From NCBI RefSeq assembly GCF_905163445.1, contig NC_053183.1, forward strand, positions 10,292,001 through 10,356,000: DNA of 64,000 nucleotides, in the 5' to 3' direction. This document shows, piece after piece, positions 10,701-20,900 of the stretch. Origin of the DNA: Pararge aegeria (lineage: Eukaryota > Arthropoda > Insecta > Lepidoptera > Nymphalidae). The position numbers and the translations under genes are program-made. Under the pieces are notes generated by a model that worked only from the letters and a program-made list of their open reading frames with translations, had not been told where the DNA came from and ran no database searches. How positions within the stretch are numbered: position 1 is the stretch's first letter; each line of letters begins with the position of its first letter.

Positions 10701-11109
10701 GAAAGCAATCTGAAAAAAATGTGCTAACTTGCTGCGTTATCGTTGACTAAATGCTCTGTCATACGTAAATACAATTTATTTTCAAAAATATTGGTATACT
10801 TATATAAAAAACCAACAACAACAACAAACAACTTTTGAATTTTTTTAATTTTTTTGGTGGGAAGTTAAAAAAAAGTTTTTGAAGCCTATCTGTTTTAAAT
10901 GAGCCGCAATAATACAAAAAATTATTTCATTGTGATGTCGATCTTATGCAGCCCTTTATAGCATTTACTTGATTCTATAGTGTAGAGCAAAAAAAAAATT
11001 AAAATATGCCCGTATCGCGATCTGCAGCACTTTAATGTGTGGCGCTCGATCGCGCAGTTCATACTATGCGTCTAGAACACGGTTCTAAAACAATCACAAT
11101 ATTGTCATC

Positions 11110-11220
11110 ATCAATCTTTATCAGTTCACTGCTGGACTAACGGCCTCGGGAACGTGAAGTTTTGCCTATAATCACCATGGTAGGCAGGTTGGTAGTAGTA
11201 GCACAGTCGCCTGCTGTATT
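11110..11220 (+). repeat. Interspersed repeat sharing sequence with the RTE 5' region
   Basis: Contains CAGTTCACTGCTGGACTAAC, then GCCTATAATCACCATGG.AGG. Similar blocks occur at 37335-37440 and, reversed, at 26255-26365. The second block also resembles 2937-2985 in the RTE element. Confidence 0.5.
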
Positions 11221-11224
11221 TTGT

Positions 11225-11980
11225 TACTTTTAGTTAACCCACTGTTGATACCGCGAGAAAACTGAGAGTTAGCTAGTAATAATTTAATTCGTTATTAGTT
11301 ATTATAGCGGCAGGCCAAGTTCCGGCCCATAGAATTCAATGTACCTATTTTAATTATACTACAAATTGGACAACAGTTGGTGCTCAAATGACCGTGTGAA
11401 ATCAATGAACAATCATTTTTTCGATACAAATCGATGATATTAAGCGTCAATAGTGTGCTACTGTCAAACCGTTATTTTATTGTATACTGCTCAGTTATAA
11501 TGTTCTTTAATAATATTTTAGGTTTTAAAATTACACTTTAGGTAGGTACAAACAAACAATTAATTTTACGACTTCATAGTTTGGGACACCGTAGAAAGGT
11601 CGCCTGTTGCTTGAACAGTAAAATTCCGATAAAGTAGAAGTTCTTTATATGTAAGTTTAGTACGTCATCAAGTTACGGGGTCTTATAATACGCAAATCGA
11701 AGTAAGACTGCAAGAAATTAAATGTAGGGTACCAAAAGAAATAAAAGCAATGATCTTCCAACAGAAAAAATAAACAATTTCTGAAAAATAAATCACAGCA
11801 TTGCAATCTCGTTTAGAATGCCAACAAATGCCGCAATATTAATAGCTCTTGAGGTTTTTCTCTTCAATACAGATGTTTACCTCAATAAATTGAAAAAAAT
11901 GATTCATTCGAGTTACAAATAATACCTGTACCTATTAGGTATAATTTTCTTCAAACTAATTGTTCAACACAGAGAACATA
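11225..11980. other. AT-rich intergenic stretch
   Basis: No supported gene or repeat was recognised. Confidence 0.4.
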
Positions 11981-11981
11981 T

Positions 11982-12196
11982 AGTCAAAGTCAAAGTCAAA
12001 GTCAAAAATATCTTTATTCAAGTAGGCCCACAGGTGGCACTTTTGATGCGTACATAAGAACCACACGGTAGTGAGATGATGGCGATAACCACATTCGTAA
12101 ACTTAAAACTAAAGCTACGAGGGTTCCAAACGCGTCCTGGTCTAAGAAGAAGCCCACAACAAACTTAGCCGGGTGTTTTTTTTTTTTTGTTATCAC
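11982..12196 (-). mobile_element. LINE 3' end with AATAAA and (TTTGAC)n tail, reversed
   Basis: On the minus strand the sequence starts after an A-run (plus-strand T-run around 12176-12189). It passes through CACCTGTGGGCCTACTTGAA to AATAAAGATATTTTTGAC and ends in tandem TTTGAC units (plus-strand AGTCAA repeated at 11982-12005). A polyadenylation signal directly followed by short tandem units is typical of LINE 3' ends. The family was not assigned. Confidence 0.6.
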
Positions 12197-12199
12197 CAT

Positions 12200-13080
12200 C
12201 TCACAATGTCATTTTAAATTATTAGAAGAGCAACCTGGTTAGAGCAATAATTTACACCCAAGCTTTTTTATCGTTTACGTAGTCCTTTATACTATAATAG
12301 GACTTTTCTATAAGCTTATAAAATGCTCATGCAGTCATTATTGTATGCAGTGCATTGTGTCCGAAAACTTTTCCAATTTAATGGTAAACGCTAGAGGAAA
12401 AATAATTACTTTCTACTGCTATATATGGTATGAAGTGAATAACCGTTTGTTCGAAAAACACTACTAAAGAGGAGTGGTTTTGATGCTTCCATATTAGTCG
12501 AGTACGGTTTCTGTATGTTGTTAATTCTGTGTTGTTTAATTTAGGTATATCTTTTCGCCTGTTTTTTTGCGACAAGCCGATGACGGTTATTTGCCCAGTT
12601 AGGATTCCTAATTTCATTCCCTTAAGGGTGGATTTTAAAAATAATATAAAAAGGCTTGCTTAACCATCTTTACTATTGCCCTATCTCTGGGTGTCTAAAG
12701 AAAATACTTCTTAATACTGGTATTGTTTATTGTGCGCACAAACACGACTGCCAATGGTGGCGAGAACGGGCGGACTGCTCTTGTGTCGTCGTGCAATACA
12801 TTTTGTAGTAATCAGCAAAAAGCACTGCACGCGCACATATGTGTCGCTACACGTCTACAAATTGTTGAGTGCCCATCGTGCAACTGACGACTACTATATC
12901 ATCCCTAAACGAAATCATCGATAAGGGCTAGATTGGGGGGCGCTTAATTGGTACCTAAATGCCTAAATAAAATTACCGTTCCTCAACTTAACCAATTAGC
13001 AACTTGCATGAATAATGTTTCGTGAAGTAACAGAAAAAATTAATAACCGGAAAATTTTGAAATTCATAATTTCCGAATTT
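12200..13080. other. Intergenic stretch, no gene seen
   Basis: Open frames of 64-79 codons (12378-12617 minus, 12730-12924 plus) lack protein-like features. Nothing else is supported. Confidence 0.4.
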
Positions 13081-13084
13081 TCCC

Positions 13085-13215
13085 TGATCTTGTCTGGTGT
13101 TAGGTTTTGGTCGGGGCTAGGAACCACCTCACCAACAAATACCTGCCGCCAAGAGATTTGGAGTTCCATCTGAGTAATGGCATCTGAGGAACAAGGTTGT
13201 AAAATTCCTGAGCAC
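13085..13215 (+). repeat. SINE family 3 fragment (diverged)
   Basis: Matches the middle part of the family 3 SINE: TGTCTGGTGTTAGG, GGGCTAGGAACCACCTCACC and TGCCGCCAAGAGATTTGG correspond to TCTGGTGTGAGG, GGCTAGTTACCACCCTAC and GCTGCCAAGCGGTTT at 9255-9325. Head and tail are missing. Confidence 0.55.
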
Positions 13216-13689
13216 ACTCACTGACATTTATCTTCTAAAAAATCCTTTACTGTAATCAGAGTAATTAAAAGTAAATTAGCAATTCAAGTAGCAAATCATG
13301 TAGAGGCAATCCATCCTTTTTGTACATCGTCCAAACATCGATATAAATGAATAACAAGGTCGTGCAAACATGCACTTTTCCCAGTTTGACTTACAAATCT
13401 ATGCCATCACTTAATATACTTATGAACCACAACGGATGGATAATTTTGTTATTAATTTCCAATAATATCAATCAGAAGGTCATAATAAAGTGATATTCTA
13501 ATAAATAATCATATATTTCCGTGTGTCATTGGTGAAGCACATATTTTGATTATTATATTAACTACTACCTAGTAAGTTCTCTTTTTCAATAGTGTTGCGC
13601 TCACAACTTAAAATCGAAAAGCAAAACTAGAAGAAAAAAAATTGGTTGCCTGTAAAGTCTGTATACGGGCGAAAGTTTTACGTGACAAC

Positions 13690-13905
13690 GACTTTGAGTG
13701 GTAAAATAATTTTAATGTGAATATTCATTCGTATAGTAGGAAGAAGGATGAAATAATAGTAACAATGACTTTGAGTGGTAAAATAATTTTAATGTGAATA
13801 TTCATTCGTATAGTAGGAAGAAGGATGAAATAATAGTAACAATTTAAAACATTTATTTATACAAAGAATTATATTTAAAACATTAATTTATACAAAGAAT
13901 CTCGC
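13690..13905 (+). repeat. Near-perfect 77-bp tandem duplication plus a second short duplication
   Basis: The unit at 13690-13766 is repeated at 13767-13843, with a difference seen only at the very start. It begins GACTTTGAGTGGTAAAATAA. Immediately after, TTTAAAACATTTATTTATAC and TTTAAAACATTAATTTATAC followed by AAAGAAT form another pair about 31 bp apart. The near identity indicates recent duplication or assembly slippage. Confidence 0.9.
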
Positions 13906-14019
13906 ACTGAATTTCATATTAACAAAATTTTATTTTTACCTTTACACATACATACGTATTTATGTACAAATATACATACAATAACTTGCAATACATTTGC
14001 GAACAATGAAACAGCGTTT

Positions 14020-14212
14020 ACTACAAAGGGACGCGTGCCTTTCACTTTTTATGTCTGTCTCTCTCGCTCTTAGGCGGGCTAACCATGCCCGAGTGGAAGG
14101 GACGCGTGCCTCTCACTCGCTCTCATTGTGAGCGCATAACGTGAGCGGAGCGTAACGCAGTTTCTTGAAGTGTCACCCGGCAAACCAATTTATAAGACGT
14201 TGTCACGTCAAA
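14020..14212 (+). repeat. Interspersed repeat with internal duplication
   Basis: GGGACGCGTGCCT.TCACT occurs at 14028 and 14099, 71 bp apart. Flanking text (CTCTCTCGCTCTTAGGCG, GTGAGCGGAGCGTAACGCAG) is richer in GC than the surroundings. It looks like a short non-autonomous element, but no termini were defined. Confidence 0.4.
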
Positions 14213-14234
14213 AGAAGAATATACAATTACCATT

Positions 14235-14512
14235 AAGCTTCATTTGCTATATTTGCTTCATCTACGATAAGCAGCAGAATCTGTAAAAACAAATTTATAA
14301 TTTCATCAATCTTTTCCCCACACCAGACAAATCTTCCGCAGTGTAATCTCTTCGCACGTTTGGCTCCAACAGCGAAGCATCCACAAGAGATGTTTACTTT
14401 ACAATGAACAATTGCTAAGATCTGGTTGGTGTGGAGTATAGAGATTGATGAAATTATATAGTGCACCGTACAGATTCTCCTGCTTTTCGCGAAGTAAAGC
14501 AAATTAAGTTTA
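14235..14512. mobile_element. MITE-like element with terminal inverted repeats (copy A)
   Basis: The left end reads TTAAGCTTCATTTGCTATAT. The reverse complement of the right end reads TTAAACTTAATTTGCTTTAC, then CGCGAAAAGCAGGAGAATCT. Inner arms also pair (TTATAATTTCATCAATCTTT with AGATTGATGAAATTATATAG). The same ends bound copy B at 48608-48842. No transposase frame is present, so movement would depend on enzymes encoded elsewhere. Confidence 0.6.
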
Positions 14513-14604
14513 ATTTTCTATTTTATGGAATCCGCAAAGTAACGCCTGCTTCTATCCAAAATGTAGAAGAAAAATAAATTAAATTATCATCTTCCTTATA
14601 AACA

Positions 14605-14755
14605 TTATCATCCCATTAACGGCCCATTACAAGACACAGGTATCCTCCCACAATGAGAAGGGGTTTAAGGCTGTAGTCCACCACGCTGGCTCATTGCGGC
14701 TTGGTGGAGTTCTCCTTAATGTTCTTCACACACCTTTGTGTACTCTCAGGGAGTG
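14605..14755 (-). mobile_element. SINE family 2 copy, 3' half, reversed
   Basis: The plus strand shows CCCATTAACGGCCCATTACA, CCTCCCACAATGAGAAGG, AGTCCACCACGCTGGCTCAT and GTGTACTCTCAGG, the reverse complement of the 3' half of the 52455 copy. A short forward fragment of the family head (TTTTCTAAGTTATGTGCGTT) lies at 14930-14952. Confidence 0.7.
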
Positions 14756-14959
14756 AACTTTCAGGGATTGGAATATTTTATTTTTTTAATTTTACATAGA
14801 GGAACAGATTTTTTTTTTCATTTACGAAATACGTCTGGTACGTCAGTAATTTATGTCAGTTTTGCTATGTTTTAATTTACTAATTGGGCAAAAATTTTTA
14901 AAAAGTGTTCGGATCCCAGCACCTGTAACTTTTCTAAGTTATGTGCGTTTTAAACAATG

Positions 14960-15660
14960 AATACAAAATGTATTTTACTTTATTATTCTTTTCAGCTTAA
15001 ATGTACTCACCAGCACTATTAAAATTTTATTCAAATTCGTTAACTTACTGGTAGTTAGTATGTTTGTGATTAAAATATGTACTTTTCCAATGCCATGCGG
15101 AAATATTTTATGATTAGAATGTCATTTTGCTAACACGGTTTGCATCAAAGGTTCGCATCGATTTTTTATAATCGATTTAAAAAAGTTTAAAGGCCTTCTG
15201 CTTTTTTCTAAATCTTTATAATTCTTAATAACATTATGGTATTGGTAGTATATTAAGTGCCTCATACTAGTTGAGCAATTTTGATATGTATGCCTATGTA
15301 ATATTCTGTCCCATTCACTAAAACAATGCAAAAAATATGTCGGTATGTTGCTCTGTGGAAAACGTTAACACATCGGGTACCGTACGATTTCACGGAATAA
15401 AAAGTAGGCGATGTGCTATTCCGGGGTTAAAACAATCTCTGTGCTAAATTTCACCCAGATCAATTCAGCCACTCTGACATTATTGAGTTACAAATATCCA
15501 TTCCAACTTTCGCATTTATAATATCAGTATGGATTTATATAATAGCAAAAAATAATTAAGTATGTTATGGTATCAATTATTTTGTAGACAGACCTTAAAA
15601 CTAAATTAGCAGGTCTAAATTTTTCTAATCCCTTTCATAATATTCTCTGTGGTAATATGA
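14960..15660. other. AT-rich intergenic stretch
   Basis: A 69-codon minus-strand frame (15331-15122) has no recognisable motif. No gene is supported. Confidence 0.4.
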
Positions 15661-15664
15661 AAAA

Positions 15665-15897
15665 TAAATAAATATACTACGACAATACACACATCGCCAT
15701 CTAAGCCAAAAGTAAGCGAAGCTTGTGTTATGGGTGCTAAGATAGCTGATAAATATTTTTATGAATTTAAGTTAATACAGATTAACACCCAGACACCGAA
15801 AAACATCACATAAACACATTCCAGTTGTGGGAATCGAACCCACGGACTTTGACTCAGAAAGCGGGGTTGTTGCCCACTGCGCCAACCGGCTGTCAAA
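15665..15897 (-). mobile_element. SINE family 1 copy (tRNA-derived), reversed
   Basis: On the minus strand it begins with a tRNA-like head (GGCGCAGTGGGCAACAACCC, then GTGGGTTCGATTCCCACAAC as a perfect B-box arm). It proceeds through AATGTGTTTATGTGATG to the tail AAGCTTCGCTTACTTTTGGC, GATGTGTGTATTGTCGTAGT and an ATTTATTTATTT end. Members also lie at 24105, 25125, 41690 and 47538. Confidence 0.8.
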
Positions 15898-15899
15898 AG

Positions 15900-16570
15900 A
15901 TAAATACCGCAGAGAACATTATTTAGACAAATCAACTTAGTTTAGTTTTGTACAGCAGAATGACACATGGTTTTTGTTTTGAGATAAACTTCGTGTCGCA
16001 GAAGAGGGGCTTTCGTGCAATTTATATTCCAATAGTCATTGAGAGATATAATAATGACAGGTTCCATATATTTAAAAAAATGTTATGTTCATACATAAAT
16101 GTAATGTAACACGAAATTTAAGAAAAAATGTGATTGTTTTTTGCAATAATTTTGAGATTAATAGAAGAAAAATACGGCAGTGCATTAAATTTGCTGAATT
16201 AGACTTTCGACTTACTTAAGCTAAAAAATGTAGAGAACTCGATCCTATTGAATAAAAATAACACCGAATGCTATTCTTATCTTCTTTTAATGTACACTAT
16301 AAAAAAAATCCGAAAAGCTATAGGTGGCACTTTATTTAAAGGTCATTATACTAAGAGATCTTATTGAATATGCAAATTTAATTTAATTTTGCACATAGTG
16401 GTTGTACCCACTACTATCAAATACCTCGATTGTTGGAGGTTCTTAAAATGGCACTAGATCTTTCCGCGGCTCCGTCCGTATCAACTGTTCTTGTATACAG
16501 TATCCCTATTTCCCTGCTAATATAATTATATATACGAAAGTTGCTGCAAGTATGTTATATATTTATATAT
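15900..16570. other. AT-rich intergenic stretch
   Basis: No gene or repeat was identified. Confidence 0.4.
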
Positions 16571-16574
16571 ATTA

Positions 16575-16850
16575 TCTACGTGTAATATTTATATACGTTC
16601 ATTTATATAAATTATGTGTATAACTATATTAAAAAAAAGTATTTGTTTCATTTTGGTATTCATATATATATTACAACATTCTTGGCTCTATACCGTTCTC
16701 TTGCTGTTAGTGCTGTCCACAAAGGTTGCCTTAAAGAGATTACTTGCAGCAATAAGGCCGCCTTTGCATGTCTACATTGTGTTTACTGTAAACTTCTTAC
16801 TGTTTCTTTTTCCTGTATGTTATACGTGCAATAAAGTGTTTCTTCTTCTT
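16575..16850 (+). mobile_element. LINE 3'-end-like repeat with AATAAA
   Basis: Shares with 49600-49712 the blocks CCGTTCTCTTGCTGTTAGTG, CACAAAGGTTGCCT, GAGATTACTTGCAGCAATAA and GGCCGCCTTTGCATGTCTAC, then ATTGTGTTT. It ends with GTGCAATAAAGTGTTTCTTC, so a polyadenylation signal closes the repeat. The 72- and 91-codon frames inside it are not called as genes. Confidence 0.65.
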
Positions 16851-16854
16851 TTTC

Positions 16855-17560
16855 TTCTACTAGGAAGATGTAAAAACAAACGAATATAAGCAGGATTCCC
16901 ATTCCGGTGTATTATTCCAAAACCCTGCCTATTACCGAATTTAATCAAAACTGGTCCAGACTTTTTAGCATCAATAGGTTTATAGCGAAAAAAGTATACG
17001 TCAGACTCGCGCACTGATTGTTTCATACTTCGTTATGAAACCGTATAAATATTTATTTCATAAAATAACTATTCAAAACAACGAACCTTTTAACTAAGTT
17101 TTTTTGTGAAAAGGTATTGCAGATTTATATTTAAACTAAGCTAGTTACGGTAACTGTTTCAATGATAAACTCATTGAAACCTAACCTAAACCTAACCTAT
17201 GTACCTATCTGGTACCTAACCTCTATTAACACTTTTTTTTTAGATGTACCGCTTTTCAAACTTAGAATATAAGAGAGAGTGGTCTTTTGTTTATCATTTT
17301 ACACAATGATTCTAAAACTATATTAAATGAAATAAATATTATATTTCTCCTTCTCCTTTATTATTTTGATCCTCGAAGCCTGTGACAGACTTAAAAACTA
17401 GCGCCAAAAGGGTTTTGATCACATGTGTTGCTCGCTCTGTGATAAACCAACAAACACGCTTTAGAATTTATAATATTAGCAGGGAAGTGAGGGTGGAGCA
17501 TTACTAAGAGCCTTTCAACGATAAAACCAGCCGACGCGGCGTCATAATGCTATATGGATT
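16855..17560. other. Upstream intergenic DNA of the ABCC gene
   Basis: Contains a CCTAACCTAAACCTAACCT stretch near 17178-17198, common in insect DNA. No gene is seen. Confidence 0.4.
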
Positions 17561-17564
17561 AAAA

Positions 17565-17734
17565 TAGATATCGGCTCTACATTAAAGTAGAGCGTACTAC
17601 GAGAAAATTTTAGTGTTCACACAGGCGGGATATGTCGAACGAGTCGACGTGCGCGCAACTACCACCGGTCACGCGTATACTTACGTTTAGTTGTAAAAAA
17701 TATATAATAAAATTGTGTGTGTTTTCTAAAAAAA
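17565..17734 (+). promoter_or_regulatory. Putative promoter and 5' leader of the ABCC gene
   Basis: Directly upstream of the first codon lies a GC-richer stretch with TTCACACAGGCGGGATATGT and GAGTCGACGTGCGCGCAAC, followed by an AT-rich leader ending in AAAAAAATGG. The start context (A at -3, G at +4) is favourable. No convincing TATA box was found, so the transcription start cannot be placed. An upstream non-coding exon remains possible. Confidence 0.35.
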
Positions 17735-17958
17735 ATGGTGACAATGAAAAATTTAGAAAATCAAACTAACAAAAATGATGTGCCTAACAAAACTATGGAG
17801 CCGCCAAAGAAAAATCCCCCGGGAATGTTTTCGCGGTTATTTTTTATATGGAACTTTCCGTTGTTCTATTTTGGATATAGGCGTGATTTAGAGGAATACG
17901 ATTTAGTGCCAGCGAGAACATTATATGATTCGAAATCAGTCGGTGATGAATTAGAAAG
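17735..17958 (+). CDS. ABCC exon 1 (residues 1-75, cytosolic N-terminus)
   Basis: Starts at ATG 17735 with a good Kozak context. Contains RLFFIWNFPLFYFGYRRDLE, the elbow segment typical of ABCC proteins, then DLVPARTLYDSKSVGDELE. Ends AAAG|GTAAGC in phase 2. An in-frame GTG at 17717 is not used as start. Confidence 0.9.
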
Positions 17959-20900
17959 GTAAGCAATCTTGCGTTAATTAATTATGATTCGTGCCTATAA
18001 TTACGAGTATATACGATGGCGCGTAGTAATTGTTTGAGTTTAATAAGCTAGTGTTTATATGCTCTCAGTTTAATAAACTGGTGCTTATATGTTATTTTCT
18101 GCGATACCCCGTTCAACTGGTGACACCTGTTGTAAATCAAATTATCACTTACTACCTGATGACTAGCGATGACTTGGCACCGTCTTAAAAATGAGAAACT
18201 AACTATGAGTTTAATATAACTGTCATAACACGTAAGGCCTCTTAGACTACAGTAGTTAAATAAAAAAAAAAAAAACGTGCAAAAGGCAGGCATAAATTTC
18301 TCGTGACGCTTATCTTAGCCCTAAGAGTCCGCACACCAAATTCCCAACCCGGAGAAAGCCCAGCGACTGGCTTCGTGTGGGGCGTCAGTAATTAACTAGC
18401 TCGCACATTTCATTTACAACACTATACAGTTTAGCTTTAATGAATAAGTCAATCTCTAGTGGAACAACAGCCTAACGCAAACGCGGAAGTTGCAAATAAA
18501 ACTACGTCGTTGCTCTTGTATTTTCATTGATAAACAAATAGTATAATAAAAAAACAGTTATAACTATTTTTATTTAGTACTTAAGCAATTTTTTGGTTTT
18601 TGTTAAAGTAACGTGATATCTTTTTCCAATTTGTTAATCAAGATAATAATTTGATACCTATTAAGTGTTACGCAAAATAGATTATAATATCTAATCTATT
18701 TTGTCAAATAAAATGGAGCGATTAATTTTTTTGTTTTACAAACTAATAAAAATAGCAAAATAAATATGTAATGAAAACTTTTATTACTTATTGCAGTTAC
18801 GTTACGTAAAGAGCGTAATTTTAGGCAGGTTTTATATCCTGCGATACGAAATCAATTATAACGAGCTGATGTGCATTCGATAGGCAGTCAGTCAGTCCTA
18901 ACAAACTAATTTTACTTTTCTGTGCAAATGCTTATTATTTGTGAAAATCGATGATGAAAATGCTGTTTTTTTGTGAACGAAACCCAGTTATTTATTATCA
19001 GCGAATTTATAAAGTTTTTGTAAAAATTTGCTTTTGAATTGTCAGTCATTAATGTGAAGTCTTTATCATACAAGGATATTCTGATGATTTGGAAGTAGAA
19101 CGTCTTGATTTACATTTGTAATCCTAAGCCGTGGGCGAGTAATTAACTATGCTTTAAACTTGAGTTTTTTTTTATCAACCTTTTTAGGGTTCTAAGGTTT
19201 ATGGGATTAACCAAATCTGCGGGAATTTAAATTACAGGAGTTCTCATAAAATTTTGTGGTAGTCCTGAAAAACGAAACCTATGAAATATACAAATAAGCA
19301 TTCAAAGAATAACTTGACCTAATTAAAATTACACTTAATATCAACAAACCATACCTGATCGTACATATTGATTGAATAGTGAAGTTCCTCCATTTTTGTA
19401 GTCAATTATTTGTTACAACCGGTTCCGCAACCATTCGATCGCTGTCGTGCTAGTGTTGTCGCCAGTAACTGTCACAGTGTGAACCTGCCATCATGGGTAT
19501 TCAATGCGAATACTGCTACACAATTATACAAGTATTAATAAAATGGGAATTCTTGGCAATTATGAAATAGATCGAAGTTTTTTCTTGTTACTGGTTTTAT
19601 ATGCATCAAAACTATAGTATATCTTACGCCTTTGCTGTATTTATTGTCCTTTTATAATGTTTATAAAAATATGGATAACATGTCTGCACTAGACTTCTTA
19701 AATATTCTTTCTTATTAAGTTTGACACTACTTAAGTCAGGTTAGTAATGTAAAAAAAGTATACTTGGCACCAACTTAAAAATGTTGTTGAAAATAAATTT
19801 ATTTCTTGCTTTTTAGCTTTTTAGTGGATAGTTTTGCAATTAATTATAATAGCCAAATGTCAACTGCTCATAAATAATTCATTGACTTAATTACTAGTGC
19901 ACTTTAACCAACAAAAGTATACTATGTATATTTGTTTTACTATGTGAAAATTATCTTTTAAATTTGTACATACTTACATGATCATTATTTAATATAAATG
20001 TACAAATATGGTTCCGTGTACAAACATTTTACGCTAATTCATCCCACAAAGAAATCAGCGCGATCTCTTTTAATAAACATGTACTACAACGGACCAAGAA
20101 TAGGCAATGTGTCTTATTTTTATCATGGAGCAAATACGGCTATCTCTACGTTTAGCGCCAAAGAATCGTTGCCATTTTGATTTAATTCTCTTTATTTTAT
20201 TTTAAGAAAGAAAAAAATACCTACTTCATCTTACAAAAAGAAACGCTTACAATATTAACAACGAGAAACGACACATTGAACAAATAGTTTTACAATTTGC
20301 GGCCTTATCGATAAAAAGCGATATCTGCCAGGCAACCAAACTGCAGAGGGTATGATGAATGACAAGTGGGTTCTGAGTTTACACTACGATACTAATATAT
20401 AATAAAACTAGCATATATATATTATATACGCTAATACACATGTTAATTAATTTATATGCAAATTCATTCTTCCCAAATTAGTCCATGTGGAGGTCCATTA
20501 GAGCTGTGTTTCCGTGCCGATTAAAGTTTCTAAGGTTACTATTTGCATTAACTGTCACTAAGAATTTAAACCTTTCTGACGAAAATATAAGAATACTCGC
20601 TTTAGCACTATTCAACTTATAAAACTATCTTATCTAAATAGGTTATATATAGACTGCGGTGTCCTTGACACCGCCATGACGGCATAGCCACAAGCTATAA
20701 CAAGGCCATACCATAAGTTTCGGTATACTTACGATAACTTTTTTCAGATTAGTGCGTGACTTCTAAGATTATTAAAGCGTAAGCCGTACGTGATTTAGAT
20801 AAAATAGGATTAACGGAGAAAAGCAGGTGTTAGTCGTATTTATTCAATAACCTTGAGCATATTAATGTTACATTCCTGGTCCAGAGTCTCTTAGCAGTGG

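Noticed and set aside
15830..15897. tRNA gene (GTTCGATTCCCAC arm)
   Set aside because: The tRNA-like head is part of an interspersed SINE present in several copies, and the cloverleaf is incomplete.
17178..17200. Interstitial telomere repeat (CCTAA)n
   Set aside because: Only three to four irregular units, a motif common throughout insect DNA.
17717..17734. Upstream in-frame GTG as possible start of the ABCC protein
   Set aside because: Eukaryotic initiation normally uses ATG; ATG 17735 has a good context.
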